Assembly: GCF_934924865.1 (NCBI RefSeq)
Contig: NZ_OW235315.1
Location: forward strand, 186,001-250,000
Origin: Tepidibacter aestuarii
GTDB taxonomy: Bacteria > Bacillota > Clostridia > Peptostreptococcales > Peptostreptococcaceae
Reading direction: 5' to 3'
Length of the DNA: 64,000 nucleotides
Shown: piece by piece, positions 10,626 through 19,237 of the stretch
Position numbering within the stretch: the stretch's first letter is position 1
Layout: every line of letters begins with the position of its first letter
The notes under the pieces: generated by a model
Database searches by the model: none
What the model saw: the letters and a program-made list of their open reading frames with translations, nothing else
What the model was told of the DNA's origin: nothing
Program-made: the position numbers and the translations under genes

Positions 10626-12479
10626 ATGATTAGCATAAAAAAAGAAAGAATATATGCCATTAAGATCATATGTATATATGCTATTGTTGCAAAGGTATTT
10701 GTTTATGTTAGTGACTATATAATAGGTTCTACTTTTAAAAGTATGGATAAATTGATAATATTTAATTATGTAAAATGTAATATATGTATAGTTATAACTT
10801 CTATAGCTTTTTATGTTTTAATAGAGAAATATATTAGAATTATTGAAAATTTAAAAAATGAGATTCAAGTAAATGATGAACAATATAAATTTGTAATAAA
10901 TAATACAACAGGTGGTCTTTGGTGCTGGAATATAGAAAAAAAGCACATATTATTTCCACATAAATGGAAAAGCATATTGGGATATAAAGATCATGAACTA
11001 TCAAACTCGGAAGAGGATTGGTTTAAATTGATACATCCAGATGATTATGATTATGTATTTAAAAAAACATATGATTATATGGATAAAAAAATAGATGAAT
11101 TTAAAATAGAATATAGAATGAAAAAAAAAGATGGAACATATATATGGGTATTAGATAGAGGTCAAGCCATATGGGACGAAAATGGCAGAATAATAAAATT
11201 TATGGGAACGTATACAGACATAACAGAGATGAAAGAAAATCAGATAAACTTAAAGCAGAGTGAAGAAAAATTTAAGGCTTTATTCGATAATGCTGGAGAT
11301 GCTATTGCGCTTATACAATTAAATGATAGACGTATGGATAGGTATATAGAAATTAATAAAAGTGCTTGTGAAAGGCTTGGATATACTAAAGAAGAATTAT
11401 TAAATATGACACCATATGATATAAGAGATGATAGATCATATAATAAGTATAAAGAGTCTGTAATGAAATTAGATGAATCAAAATGTATAACATATGAAAC
11501 GATTCATGTAACTAAGGACGCAATTAAAATACCAGTTGAGATAAATTGGCATTTATTTGAGTTTAATAATAAAAAAGTTATATTATCTATTGGTAGAGAT
11601 ATAACACAGCGAAAAGAAGCTAATGATAAGTTACTGAAAATAATAGAAGAAAATGAAGAATTACTCGCAAAAACTATTGAACACGATAGAATAAAAACTG
11701 AATTTTTTTGTAACATATCGCATGAATTTAAAACTCCATTAAATGTAATACTTGGAATTATTCAAGTGTTGAGTATTTATAAAAATGATAATTATATAAA
11801 AATAAAACCTGAAAAGTTTAATGAATATATAGATATGGGTAAGCAAAATTGCCTTAGACTATTAAGGCTTATCAATAATATTATGGATATTACAAAAATA
11901 GAATATGATTCTTTTGAAATTAAATATAAGAACTATAACATTATATATATAATAGAAAGCATAACTCAATCAGTAGTAGAATTTGCAAAATCAAATGGAA
12001 TAGATATAATATTTGATACTGATATAGAAGAAAAAATAATTCCTTGTGATGTAGATATAATAGAACGGATAATATTAAATATATTATCGAATTCTATAAA
12101 AAATACTGATAAAGGCGGATGTATATGGGTGAATATATGTAATAATATTGATTATATGCTTATAAGTATAAGAGACAATGGAATAGGTATACCAGAGGAT
12201 AAAATAGACACTATATTCGATAGATTTACGCAAGTTGATGGATCTTTAAAAAGAAAACACGAAGGAAGTGGAGTCGGATTATCTCTCGTAAAGTCTTTAG
12301 TAGAAAAACATAATGGAAACATATCGGTAACAAGTGAAGTCGGTGTAGGAACTCAAACGGTCATAAGATTACCGTATAATAATTGTAATAATAATTGTGA
12401 AATTGAGGAAGAATGTAATTATAATAGTGACTTAGTTGAAAAAATAAACATTGAATTTTCAGATATATATTCATTATAA
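10626..12479 (+). CDS. Membrane-anchored PAS-PAS sensor histidine kinase
   Basis: The 617-residue protein has two N-terminal membrane helices (about residues 8-30 and 45-68). A PAS/PAC domain ends in FMGTYTDITEMKENQ, and a second ends in LSIGRDITQRKEAN. The HisKA motif CNISHEFKTPLNVI has the phospho-accepting His at residue 366. An ATPase domain with ILSNSIKNTDKGG, RDNGIGIPEDKIDTIFDRF and GSGVGLSLVKSL follows. The ATG at 10626 is preceded by AGGGGG; upstream in-frame ATG codons lack a site. No response regulator gene is adjacent, so it is an orphan kinase. In clostridia such kinases often feed Spo0A, which is only an analogy here. Confidence 0.9.
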   Translation: MISIKKERIYAIKIICIYAIVAKVFVYVSDYIIGSTFKSMDKLIIFNYVKCNICIVITSIAFYVLIEKYIRIIENLKNEIQVNDEQYKFVINNTTGGLWCWNIEKKHILFPHKWKSILGYKDHELSNSEEDWFKLIHPDDYDYVFKKTYDYMDKKIDEFKIEYRMKKKDGTYIWVLDRGQAIWDENGRIIKFMGTYTDITEMKENQINLKQSEEKFKALFDNAGDAIALIQLNDRRMDRYIEINKSACERLGYTKEELLNMTPYDIRDDRSYNKYKESVMKLDESKCITYETIHVTKDAIKIPVEINWHLFEFNNKKVILSIGRDITQRKEANDKLLKIIEENEELLAKTIEHDRIKTEFFCNISHEFKTPLNVILGIIQVLSIYKNDNYIKIKPEKFNEYIDMGKQNCLRLLRLINNIMDITKIEYDSFEIKYKNYNIIYIIESITQSVVEFAKSNGIDIIFDTDIEEKIIPCDVDIIERIILNILSNSIKNTDKGGCIWVNICNNIDYMLISIRDNGIGIPEDKIDTIFDRFTQVDGSLKRKHEGSGVGLSLVKSLVEKHNGNISVTSEVGVGTQTVIRLPYNNCNNNCEIEEECNYNSDLVEKINIEFSDIYSL

Positions 12480-12517
12480 TTAAACTAAGGGCAATAAATA
12501 GTAGAGGAGGAAATGAA

Positions 12518-12757
12518 ATGAAAGTAACTTTTATGAAGGTTGAGGATATAAATAGATTTGTAGAATTCGTATCTAAGTTGAAAGGTAAAGTATACTTGAA
12601 ATCTGGAGAGTATTCTGTAAATGCGAAGTCTATAATAGGAGCTATGTATATAGTAAATGAAAATCCTGATCAAATAGTTGTAGAAGTTGAGGATGAAGTA
12701 GAAGCGAAACAAGTATTAACATTTTTAATGCAGGGATCTCATCTTAGAGAAGAATAA
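12518..12757 (+). CDS. HPr-like protein lacking the active-site histidine (Crh-like)
   Basis: The 79-residue protein has the HPr fold pattern. The central stretch KVYLKSGEYSVNAKSIIGAMYIV lines up with the HPr segment around the regulatory serine, placing it at Ser38, which is retained. The N-terminal catalytic segment (GIHARPA in HPr) reads VEDINRFVEFV, so the phosphorylatable His is absent. This resembles Crh of Bacillus, which keeps Ser46 but not His15 and acts in catabolite control rather than sugar transport. An AGAGGAGG site precedes the ATG, and a strong terminator follows. Whether HPr kinase recognises it cannot be told. Confidence 0.7.
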   Translation: MKVTFMKVEDINRFVEFVSKLKGKVYLKSGEYSVNAKSIIGAMYIVNENPDQIVVEVEDEVEAKQVLTFLMQGSHLREE

Positions 12758-12761
12758 GAAA

Positions 12762-12793
12762 AAGACGACTTAAAAATTTAAGTCGTCTTTTTA
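12762..12793 (+). terminator. Terminator after the HPr-like gene
   Basis: AAGACGACTTAAA pairs with TTTAAGTCGTCTT followed by T residues. Confidence 0.88.
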
Positions 12794-12805
12794 TATACTA
12801 TAGGA

Positions 12806-12929
12806 ATTATAAAATTTTCGCTCTGTGGATAATATTGATGAAATAACTACACTTACAACTATTTTGAGCAACGGAGCCCGTAGGGATCGTTGGCGACATG
12901 AGTCAGTGCGTAGCAATTAGACGAATTTT
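12806..12929 (+). repeat. Dispersed repeat R1, copy a (124 bp)
   Basis: This block matches 19238-19361 without gaps; by hand I count about 14 mismatches in 124 positions. The core AGCAACGGAGCCCG-AGGGATCG and GACATGAGTCAGTGCG is nearly invariant and far more GC-rich than the surroundings. Both copies start just after a terminator. There is no coding potential. Confidence 0.8.
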
Positions 12930-13017
12930 ATATAATAAAATACTTCTAAAATTACTTGGAAAATATAATGTGAATTTTTGTATTTCTCGGGAAATATGTT
13001 TGAAAGGGGAATAAAAT

Positions 13018-13929
13018 ATGATAGATTGTCACATACATATATCTCTTGATGGAATAGATTTCAAAAAAGCTAGAGAGTTATCAAAAACAGAAGAAATAGA
13101 AAAAATTATAAGAAAAAGATTTAAAGAATATAAAAAAATAGGGATTTATGTTTTAAAAGATGGAGGAGATGATTTAGAAGTATCTTGTATAGCTAGAAAA
13201 ATAGCAGGGGAAGAAAAAATTATATTTAAATCACCTGTCAAAGCCGTCTATAAGCATGGTATGTATGGTAAATTTTTAGGGTCTCCTGTGAGGGATTTAG
13301 ATGACTTCAAAAATTTATTTCATTATTTAAAGTCTAAAGATATGGATCATCTTAAAATAGTTTTGAGTGGTCTTGTCGATTTTGAAAAATATATAAATCA
13401 TACCGAAATATTTTTTAATAAAAAAGAACTTAAGGAAATTGTAAATATATCAAAAGATAATGGAATACCTGTTATGGTTCATGTGAATTCATCCGATGGA
13501 ATAGATATGGCTATTGAGTGTGGTGTTGATACTATAGAACATGGTTACTTTATAAAAGATAGAGAAATTTATAAAATGGCAGAAAGAGATATTATATGGA
13601 TACCAACATTATCTCCTCTTGGAAATCTAATGAAGGGAGATAATAGATTTAAGAGCTTCTTTAATGTAATAGAAAGGGTGTATAGAGAACATTTATATTC
13701 AGTAGCTCTAGCGTATGCAATGGGAGTTAAAATGGCTGTAGGGAGCGATAGTGGATGCTATAAGGTGGAGCATGTTCAAGGAACACTTGATGAGGTGAAT
13801 CATTTAATAAAATCTGGGATAAGAAAAGAAGATGTTATTACTATGGCGATAAAAAATGGAATAAAAGCTTGTAACTTAAACGACAATGAGATTGGGTATG
13901 TTTATAGGAATAATAAAAGATGCTTATAG
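13018..13929 (+). CDS. Metal-dependent amidohydrolase family protein
   Basis: A 303-residue protein with the amidohydrolase metal ligands in order: the N-terminal HIHI (residues 4-6), IPVMVHVNSS with a metal-ligand His, DTIEHGYF, and MAVGSDSG with the catalytic Asp. It lacks the N-terminal beta-sandwich found in many dihydroorotase or hydantoinase relatives, starting directly at the first barrel strand. The substrate cannot be predicted; imidazolonepropionase- or prolidase-like members share these motifs. It has an AAAGGGG site 8 bp upstream and is flanked by repeats R1 and R2. Confidence 0.75.
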   Translation: MIDCHIHISLDGIDFKKARELSKTEEIEKIIRKRFKEYKKIGIYVLKDGGDDLEVSCIARKIAGEEKIIFKSPVKAVYKHGMYGKFLGSPVRDLDDFKNLFHYLKSKDMDHLKIVLSGLVDFEKYINHTEIFFNKKELKEIVNISKDNGIPVMVHVNSSDGIDMAIECGVDTIEHGYFIKDREIYKMAERDIIWIPTLSPLGNLMKGDNRFKSFFNVIERVYREHLYSVALAYAMGVKMAVGSDSGCYKVEHVQGTLDEVNHLIKSGIRKEDVITMAIKNGIKACNLNDNEIGYVYRNNKRCL

Positions 13930-13948
13930 ACTCTATAAGCATCTTTTA
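13918..13948. terminator. Terminator hairpin at the convergent gene ends
   Basis: GATGCTTATAGA pairs with TCTATAAGCATC (overlapping the end of the amidohydrolase gene) and is followed by TTTTATT. The symmetrical stem could work for both directions, but the T run favours the plus strand. Confidence 0.72.
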
Positions 13949-13953
13949 TTATT

Positions 13954-14085
13954 AATAAAGAAAAACTTAATTCAGATAGAGTTTTTACTTCAACTGAATT
14001 TCTAGTAGAGCTAATCCGGAAGCTGTTAAGTTCTTATCTACAGCCTTAAGAGGGTAGATTCTTAGAACTTTTAGCTTTCGGATAA
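13954..14085 (-). repeat. Dispersed structured repeat R2, full copy a (inverted)
   Basis: The reverse complement of this block aligns along its whole length with 34157-34286. On the minus strand TCCGAAAGCT pairs with AGCTTCCGGA, AAGTTCT with AGAACTT and ATCTAC with GTAGAT, capped by CCTCTTAAGGCT. A second hairpin AATTCAG/CTGAATT follows. The first 15 bases form the last codons and stop of the dck gene (LSES, stop), so the element overlaps coding sequence. Confidence 0.72.
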
Positions 14086-14745
14086 ATCCAATATTTTTTT
14101 TATCTCATCAGCTATAATATCTAATTGTTCAGGATTTTCAATTAAATCAACCTTGTCTATGTTTACGTATAATATAGGAGAATCTGTATAGCTATCTATC
14201 CATGTTTCATATCTTGAATGAAGATTTTCCCAGTATTCTCTAGGAACTCTTTTCTCCATATCTCTACCTCTTAAGTTTATTCTATCTATTATAGTATCTA
14301 TAGAACCATTCAGATAAATCATAAGATTTGGCTTTTTTAAGTGAGGGATCATATCATAAAATAAATCTCTATAAGTTTCAAAATCTCTCTTGCTCATTTT
14401 ATCGTTGTCATATAAAGATTTTGCAAATATTTCAACATCTTCATATATACTTCTGTCCTGTATATTATTAAATCCATTTGATGCTATTGATTTTTGTTGT
14501 TTAAATCTTTGAGCTAGAAAATATAGTTGAAGATGGAATCCCCATTTTTCTTGATTTGTATAGAAATCATCTAGGTAAGGGTTATCATCTACTTTTTCAA
14601 AGTGAGAATTTAAATTAAGTTTTTGAGATAATAACTTTGTTATAGTAGATTTACCTGCACCTACATTTCCAGCTACAGTTATAAATATATTTTCATTTTT
14701 ATCTCTAGGGATTGATGAAATATTGTTATTTATAAGTTTTAACAT
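14071..14745 (-). CDS. dck: Deoxynucleoside kinase (deoxyadenosine/deoxycytidine kinase type)
   Basis: A 224-residue dNK-family kinase: P-loop VAGNVGAGKST, the substrate-specificity segment EKVDDNPYLDDFY, the hallmark QDRSIYEDVEIF (ERS/DRS motif), and the lid RGRDMEKRVP. It resembles Bacillus Dck more than Dgk. It salvages deoxynucleosides by 5' phosphorylation with ATP. Its ATG overlaps the stop of the upstream dgk gene (TAATG), with AGGAGG inside dgk, so the pair is translationally coupled. The final four codons lie in an R2 repeat, so the C-terminus may have been replaced by the element. Confidence 0.88.
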   Translation of the reverse strand: MLKLINNNISSIPRDKNENIFITVAGNVGAGKSTITKLLSQKLNLNSHFEKVDDNPYLDDFYTNQEKWGFHLQLYFLAQRFKQQKSIASNGFNNIQDRSIYEDVEIFAKSLYDNDKMSKRDFETYRDLFYDMIPHLKKPNLMIYLNGSIDTIIDRINLRGRDMEKRVPREYWENLHSRYETWIDSYTDSPILYVNIDKVDLIENPEQLDIIADEIKKILDLSES

Positions 14746-15401
14746 TAGATGCCTCCTAAATTTTTTATGCTACTTTCTACTTGTTCAATCATCCACTCTC
14801 TATCTTTTTGGCAGTTTATAAAATCCATATTTGTATTATCTACATCAATTATAATAGGTGTTTTTTCGCCAAAATAGTGTTTTAAAGATCTTTTATTAAA
14901 ATAATACTCGTATTCTTCTCTTAGGTTGTCTATATAATTTCTATCCATTTGTCTTTCAAAATTTCTGTCTCTAAGAGCTATTTTTTTCATCAAAGTATCT
15001 GTGTTAGAATTAAGATAGATTATTATATCTGATTGAGGTAGACCACTTACGAATATATCATAGACTTGCTTGTATTTATGGAATTGCTTTTTGTTGAGTG
15101 TAAGACCTGCAAATATCAAATTTTTAATTATGTTATAATCGCTGATTACAATGTTACCTTGCTTAATAACCTTTTCAACATCTTCTAATTGTTTGACTCT
15201 GTTAAAGAAGAAAAATGATTCTGTTTGAAGAGCATATTCCTTAATATTAGTGTAAAAATGAGATAAAAAAGGATTTTCTTCAACTATTTCTCTTAAATGA
15301 TGTGAATTAAAATGAGAGTTGAGTATATTAGATAAAGTAGTTTTACCAACTCCGATAGGTCCTTCTATGGAAATAAAAATTCCCTTTTTTGTATTTTTCA
15401 T
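14745..15401 (-). CDS. dgk: Deoxynucleoside kinase (deoxyguanosine kinase type)
   Basis: A 218-residue paralogue of the next gene: P-loop SIEGPIGVGKTTL, EIVEENPFLSHFY, ISDYNIIKNLIF in place of the DRS motif (as in Bacillus Dgk, ADYHIYKN), and a lid ALRDRNFERQM. The pair recalls the paired dck/dgk of Firmicutes, salvaging purine deoxynucleosides. The start is taken at ATG 15401, 9 bp after AGAAGGTG; an upstream GTG at 15413 lies within that site and is unlikely to be used. Confidence 0.86.
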   Translation of the reverse strand: MKNTKKGIFISIEGPIGVGKTTLSNILNSHFNSHHLREIVEENPFLSHFYTNIKEYALQTESFFFFNRVKQLEDVEKVIKQGNIVISDYNIIKNLIFAGLTLNKKQFHKYKQVYDIFVSGLPQSDIIIYLNSNTDTLMKKIALRDRNFERQMDRNYIDNLREEYEYYFNKRSLKHYFGEKTPIIIDVDNTNMDFINCQKDREWMIEQVESSIKNLGGI

Positions 15402-15624
15402 TATTAAAATCACCTTCTAAAAATAATATCTACAGTATTGTATCAAAAAAATAGAGTTAATTCTACAAAACTTGATCAAAAATACATTTCTAAATTATAG
15501 CATGATGTATTAAAATATAATTGTGACAAATGGCACGCATTATAGTTAAAATATAACCTTAGATTGAATTTTGATGAAAAAAATGGTAAAATAGTTCTAG
15601 TTAGAGGTTAGGAAGGGTGAAAAA

Positions 15625-15981
15625 ATGAAGATATTAATAGTAGATGATGCTACTTTTATGAGAAATTTTCTCTTTGATAATATGCAAAAGCTTGGATTTG
15701 AAGTTATCGGAGAGGCTTGTGATGGGAAAGAAGCGGTTCAAAAATATATAAAATTAAAGCCTGACATAGTTACTATGGATATAACTATGCCTAAAATGAA
15801 TGGTATAGAAGCATTAAAGGAAATAATAAAGATTGATGAAAGCGCTAAAGTTGTAATGATATCTGATATAGGACAACACGAGAAGATTATTGAAGCTATA
15901 AAAAGTGGAGCGACAGACTTTATAATAAAGCCTGTACACCCAGATAGATTAAAAGAATCATTAGAAAAAGTTTTTGTATAG
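15625..15981 (+). CDS. Stand-alone CheY-like response regulator
   Basis: The 118-residue protein is a bare receiver domain. It has the acidic pair in ILIVDDATFMRN, the phosphorylated Asp in DIVTMDITMPKMNG (residue 53), a Ser in VVMISD, and the Lys of FIIKPVHPD. There is no output domain. It resembles CheY, but no flagellar or chemotaxis gene is nearby. It stands alone (AGGAAGGGTG site), ending 4 bp before the convergent cobT gene. Its partner kinase is unknown; the orphan kinase at 10626 is one candidate by proximity only. Confidence 0.85.
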   Translation: MKILIVDDATFMRNFLFDNMQKLGFEVIGEACDGKEAVQKYIKLKPDIVTMDITMPKMNGIEALKEIIKIDESAKVVMISDIGQHEKIIEAIKSGATDFIIKPVHPDRLKESLEKVFV

Positions 15982-15985
15982 ATAA

Positions 15986-17032
15986 TTAAACAATGCTACA
16001 AATTTCATCTCGCTTTGCCATGTTTTTATACATATAGTTAGCGGACTCTATTATGTTAAAGGCAAGAGCTGCTCCACTTCCTTCACCAAGACGCATATTC
16101 ATATAAAGCATAGGTTCTAGCTTTAGAAGTTCAAGAGCTTTACTTGTTGCTTTTTCTTTTGAAAAATGAGATGCGATCATATATTCTTTACTTAAATTAT
16201 TAATATTATATGCTATGATAGCAGCAGCATAAGATATAAAACCGTCTAATACAACGGGTATATTATTACTGCTTGCACCTAGTATAACTCCAGCCATAGC
16301 ACCTATTTCAAAGCCACCTACTTTAGATAATACATCTATAGGGTCTTCTTTAATAGGTTTATTAATATTTATGGCTTTTTTTATTGTGTTTGCTTTTTTG
16401 ATTATAGAATCATTATTAAGGCCTGAGCCCATTCCAGTAACATCGAAAGGGTCTAAGTCTCCAAATACTGATATTATAGCACTAGTTGCTGATGTATTCC
16501 CTATCCCCATTTCACCTATTCCAAGTACTGTATATCCATCATTTATAAGTTTGTTAGATAATTCAATACCTATTTCCAGTGAGCGAATAGCCTCATCGTA
16601 TGTCATGGCAGGACCTTTTGCCATATTAGAAGTTCCTTTTCTTATTTTATAATCTAAAACTCCATCTATTAAATCATCACAGTTTATACCAATATCAACT
16701 GCAATTACATCTGCATTTGCACTCTTAGCTAAACAACCTACTCCACTAACTCCTTTTACGAAATTAGGAATTTGAAGTTTTGTAATTTCCTGAGGATCTG
16801 GAGCAACGCCTTCTTCATAAATACCGTGGTCAGCTGCAAATGCTAGTATAGCTTTTTTGGAAGTATCAAAGTCTGTTTTTCCATATATACCAGATAGCTG
16901 TACACAGATATCTTCTAATTTTCCTAAACTTCCTACGGGTTTAAAAAAACTGTCCAATCTTTGCTGAGCTAAATCCATATACCTTCTATCAGTTTTGCTT
17001 ATAGAATTAATTGTTTTGTTTAAAAGCTTCAT
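15986..17032 (-). CDS. cobT: Nicotinate-nucleotide--dimethylbenzimidazole phosphoribosyltransferase
   Basis: The 348-residue product is CobT: LAQQRLDSFFKPVGSLGKLEDI at the N-terminus, AADHGIYEEGVAPDPQEIT, GIGEMGIGNTSATSAI, GVILGASSNNIPVVLDGFI and the catalytic C-terminal MRLGEGSGAALAFNI. It makes alpha-ribazole phosphate for the lower ligand of cobalamin. The start is ATG 17032 after AAGGGGG; a longer frame to 17110 runs through the riboswitch terminator and is not credible. A cobalamin riboswitch precedes it, so B12 represses it. No other cob gene is in view. Confidence 0.95.
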   Translation of the reverse strand: MKLLNKTINSISKTDRRYMDLAQQRLDSFFKPVGSLGKLEDICVQLSGIYGKTDFDTSKKAILAFAADHGIYEEGVAPDPQEITKLQIPNFVKGVSGVGCLAKSANADVIAVDIGINCDDLIDGVLDYKIRKGTSNMAKGPAMTYDEAIRSLEIGIELSNKLINDGYTVLGIGEMGIGNTSATSAIISVFGDLDPFDVTGMGSGLNNDSIIKKANTIKKAININKPIKEDPIDVLSKVGGFEIGAMAGVILGASSNNIPVVLDGFISYAAAIIAYNINNLSKEYMIASHFSKEKATSKALELLKLEPMLYMNMRLGEGSGAALAFNIIESANYMYKNMAKRDEICSIV

Positions 17033-17078
17033 ATTTTTATTTTCCCCCTTCTTACTTATAGTACAATTAGTACAATTC

Positions 17079-17130
17079 AAAAAGTCCATATCTTTAATTT
17101 TTGGTATCAAAAATTAAAGATATGGACTTT
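17079..17130 (-). terminator. Terminator of the cobalamin riboswitch
   Basis: On the minus strand AAAGTCCATATCTTTAATTT pairs with a near-perfect complement across a short loop, then TTTTT. It lies between the aptamer and cobT and ends transcription when B12 is bound. Confidence 0.85.
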
Positions 17131-17142
17131 ACCGTCATCCGT

Positions 17143-17305
17143 ATCAACCCTATACAAGGCAGGTCTCCTGACTTTGTTTCATAGCTATATTCTCCTTCCC
17201 GGAAAGGACCAGTGGATACATGGATATAGCTTCACATTACAGTGGTGGGTCCGTTTAGGATTTTAACCTAATTCCCTATTCTCCTATTAAAGGCACCTTG
17301 TACTG
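17143..17305 (-). promoter_or_regulatory. Cobalamin riboswitch
   Basis: On the minus strand the conserved cobalamin landmarks appear in order: AAGGTGCC, AATAGGGAA, ACGGACCCACCACTGTAA, and the B12-box strand GTCAGGAGACCTGCC (17173-17159). This is followed by a terminator and cobT. The rest of the 769-bp gap, 17306-17640, contains no gene; it is the control region of the sigma-54 regulator described below. Confidence 0.95.
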
Positions 17306-17479
17306 AATATTATATTCTACGTGTTAGTGGTAAATTCCTTTTTTATTTTCTAGGTTTAAATTTGGTATATTATTCATATGTATTATGACTTTTAAATGGT
17401 TAATTTTTAAGCGCGTTGAGTTATATATAATATTTAAAATTAAATAATATAAATTTAAAAGAATTAATGAGTTGAAACT

Positions 17480-17527
17480 GACTCGCTGAGTCTTTTTTGA
17501 TTAAAAAGAGAATTAAAAAAGACTCGT
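17480..17527 (+). promoter_or_regulatory. Candidate upstream activating sites (GACTC elements)
   Basis: The palindrome GACTCGCTGAGTC (17480-17492) and another GACTCG (17521-17526) lie 120-170 bp upstream of the sigma-54 promoter at 17646, the usual distance for enhancer sites. Similar GAGTC half-sites (TTGAGTC twice, 19360-19385) lie upstream of the promoter at 19461. The palindrome plus T6 could alternatively be a weak terminator. Confidence 0.35.
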
Positions 17528-17645
17528 TTTGATTTTTATAGAAAAATAGAATTATGTGAAATGGTTATTTTGTCTTATTATATAATTTAGTCAGATGAAT
17601 GCTTTGGCTTTAAAAAAGTGTATAAAATTTTAGAAGATTATATTT

Positions 17646-17661
17646 TGGCATAATTATTGCT
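17646..17661 (+). promoter_or_regulatory. Sigma-54 (-24/-12) promoter of the regulator gene
   Basis: TGGCATAATTATTGCT matches the TGGCAC-N5-TTGC(A/T) consensus with GG and GC 10 bp apart. It implies that the enhancer-binding regulator gene is itself sigma-54 transcribed, so it is possibly self-activated. Confidence 0.8.
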
Positions 17662-17718
17662 AAATATAATGAATATGGGAAAAATATATAAATAAAAGAT
17701 ATATAACTATTAAAAATT

Positions 17719-17781
17719 CATCCGAAACCTAAAAGATTAGTTGTAGTAAAAACTTAATCTAAATTAAGTTTCACTTTATAC
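17719..17781 (+). repeat. Dispersed repeat R2, shortened copy c
   Basis: CATCCGAAACCTAAAAG corresponds to the 5' end of R2, and TTGTAGTAAAAACTTAATCT with AATTAAGTTTCACTTTAT to its 3' end. The middle ~65 bp is missing. It lies in the predicted 5' untranslated leader of the sigma-54 regulator, between its promoter and start codon. Confidence 0.6.
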
Positions 17782-17801
17782 TCATATATTATTGAGGTGA
17801 T

Positions 17802-19196
17802 ATGAATATGGATAATAAGAAAAATGAATTAGAAAATAAGTTAGATTATGAAGTGTTAAAAAAAATTTTAGATAATGCTTTTGATGAAATTTTTGTTTAT
17901 GATAATAATTATCGTGTTATTTATGTAAATAGAGCATGTGAGAGGCATTATGGAATGAAACCATGTGAAATAATTGGAAAGACGTTTTATGAACTATTAG
18001 AGCTTAAATGCTGGTACCCATCTGTATTGCCTATTATATATAAAGAAAAAAGAAGAATGACTATTGAACAAAAATCATACTTAGGTGAGACTATAATAAC
18101 TACTGCAGTACCGATACTTGATGAAAATGGAGATGTTGAACTTGTAGTAATGAGTGTGAGAGACAAAATACATGAAATAGATGTAGTTAGAAAAAAGTTA
18201 GAAGAAGGTTTATTAAATTGCGAAAAAATAGATAACTTTGAAGATAATATTATTGAATTTATAGAGGAGAAGATTATATCAAGAAGCCAAGAGATGAAAA
18301 AAATAATTGAACTATCAGAAAAGGTTTCTAAGGTAGATTCGACTATATTAATTAGAGGAGAATCGGGTACTGGTAAAGGGGTTTTAGTAAAACATATTCA
18401 TAAAAAAAGCAATCGTAAGGATATGAATTTATTAACTATTAACTGTGCTGCTATTCCGGAAGATTTATTAGAATCAGAATTGTTTGGTTATGTAAAAGGA
18501 GCTTTCACTGGAGCGAGTGACAAAGGAAAAGTTGGGTTAATTGAACTTGCTAACAAGGGAACTGTATTTTTAGATGAGATTGGAGAACTTTCTTTAAGAC
18601 TTCAAGCAAAACTTTTACATGTAATTCAGGACAAACAGTTCATTCCAATAGGAGGAAGAGAAGCGAAAAAAGTTGATATAAGGATAATAGCAGCTACAAA
18701 TCGTGATTTAATGGAAATGGTAGAAAACAAAAGATTTAGAGAAGATTTATATTGGAGATTAAATGTAATTGAGATTGAAATACCTTCTTTAAGACAAAGG
18801 CCGAAAGATATTATTGCTTTGAGTAATTATTTTTTAAATAAATTCAATGATAGATACAAATATACTTGTTCTTTATCAGAAAAATGTTTAGAGTTTTTCG
18901 TAACTTACAGTTGGCCTGGAAATGTAAGGCAATTAGAAAATATCATTGAGCGCTTAGTAGTTACATCTTCAAAGCCTATAATAAGAGTTTCTGATTTACC
19001 TAAAATATTCTTTGAAGAACCAAAATCTGAAAAAGACAATGCTTTTCCTGAGTCTTTTGATTTAGAAAAAGAGAAATTTGAAAAAGAATTAATAACTAAA
19101 GTCCATGAAAAATTTAAAAGTTCTAGAAAAGTGGCAGAAGCTTTAGATATAAGTCAGTCAAAAGCAACTAGACTTATACGAAAGTATTGTCCTTAA
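17802..19196 (+). CDS. Sigma-54-dependent transcriptional activator with PAS sensor
   Basis: A 464-residue enhancer-binding protein. It has an N-terminal PAS domain (about residues 18-125, FDEIFVYDNNYRVIYVN...MSVRDKI). The AAA+ domain has Walker A GESGTGKG (from residue 186), the sigma-54 contact loop GAFTGA (233-238) and Walker B FLDEIGEL. A C-terminal Fis-type helix-turn-helix (SRKVAEALDISQSKATRLIRKY) binds DNA. It is expected to sense a small ligand through PAS and switch on sigma-54 promoters. The only other -24/-12 promoter I saw is 265 bp downstream, before the UxaA/acyltransferase/BCCT operon, which is the likely target. Confidence 0.92.
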   Translation: MNMDNKKNELENKLDYEVLKKILDNAFDEIFVYDNNYRVIYVNRACERHYGMKPCEIIGKTFYELLELKCWYPSVLPIIYKEKRRMTIEQKSYLGETIITTAVPILDENGDVELVVMSVRDKIHEIDVVRKKLEEGLLNCEKIDNFEDNIIEFIEEKIISRSQEMKKIIELSEKVSKVDSTILIRGESGTGKGVLVKHIHKKSNRKDMNLLTINCAAIPEDLLESELFGYVKGAFTGASDKGKVGLIELANKGTVFLDEIGELSLRLQAKLLHVIQDKQFIPIGGREAKKVDIRIIAATNRDLMEMVENKRFREDLYWRLNVIEIEIPSLRQRPKDIIALSNYFLNKFNDRYKYTCSLSEKCLEFFVTYSWPGNVRQLENIIERLVVTSSKPIIRVSDLPKIFFEEPKSEKDNAFPESFDLEKEKFEKELITKVHEKFKSSRKVAEALDISQSKATRLIRKYCP

Positions 19197-19225
19197 AAAG
19201 TACAGCTATAAGCTGTACTTTTTTT
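19197..19225 (+). terminator. Terminator after the sigma-54 regulator
   Basis: AAAGTACAGC pairs with GCTGTACTTT around loop TATAA, followed by T residues. Confidence 0.88.
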
Positions 19226-19237
19226 ATAGACTAAGAG

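Noticed and set aside
17033..17110. N-terminal extension of CobT
   Set aside because: These codons lie in the riboswitch terminator; a good ribosome binding site and the family start point to 17032.
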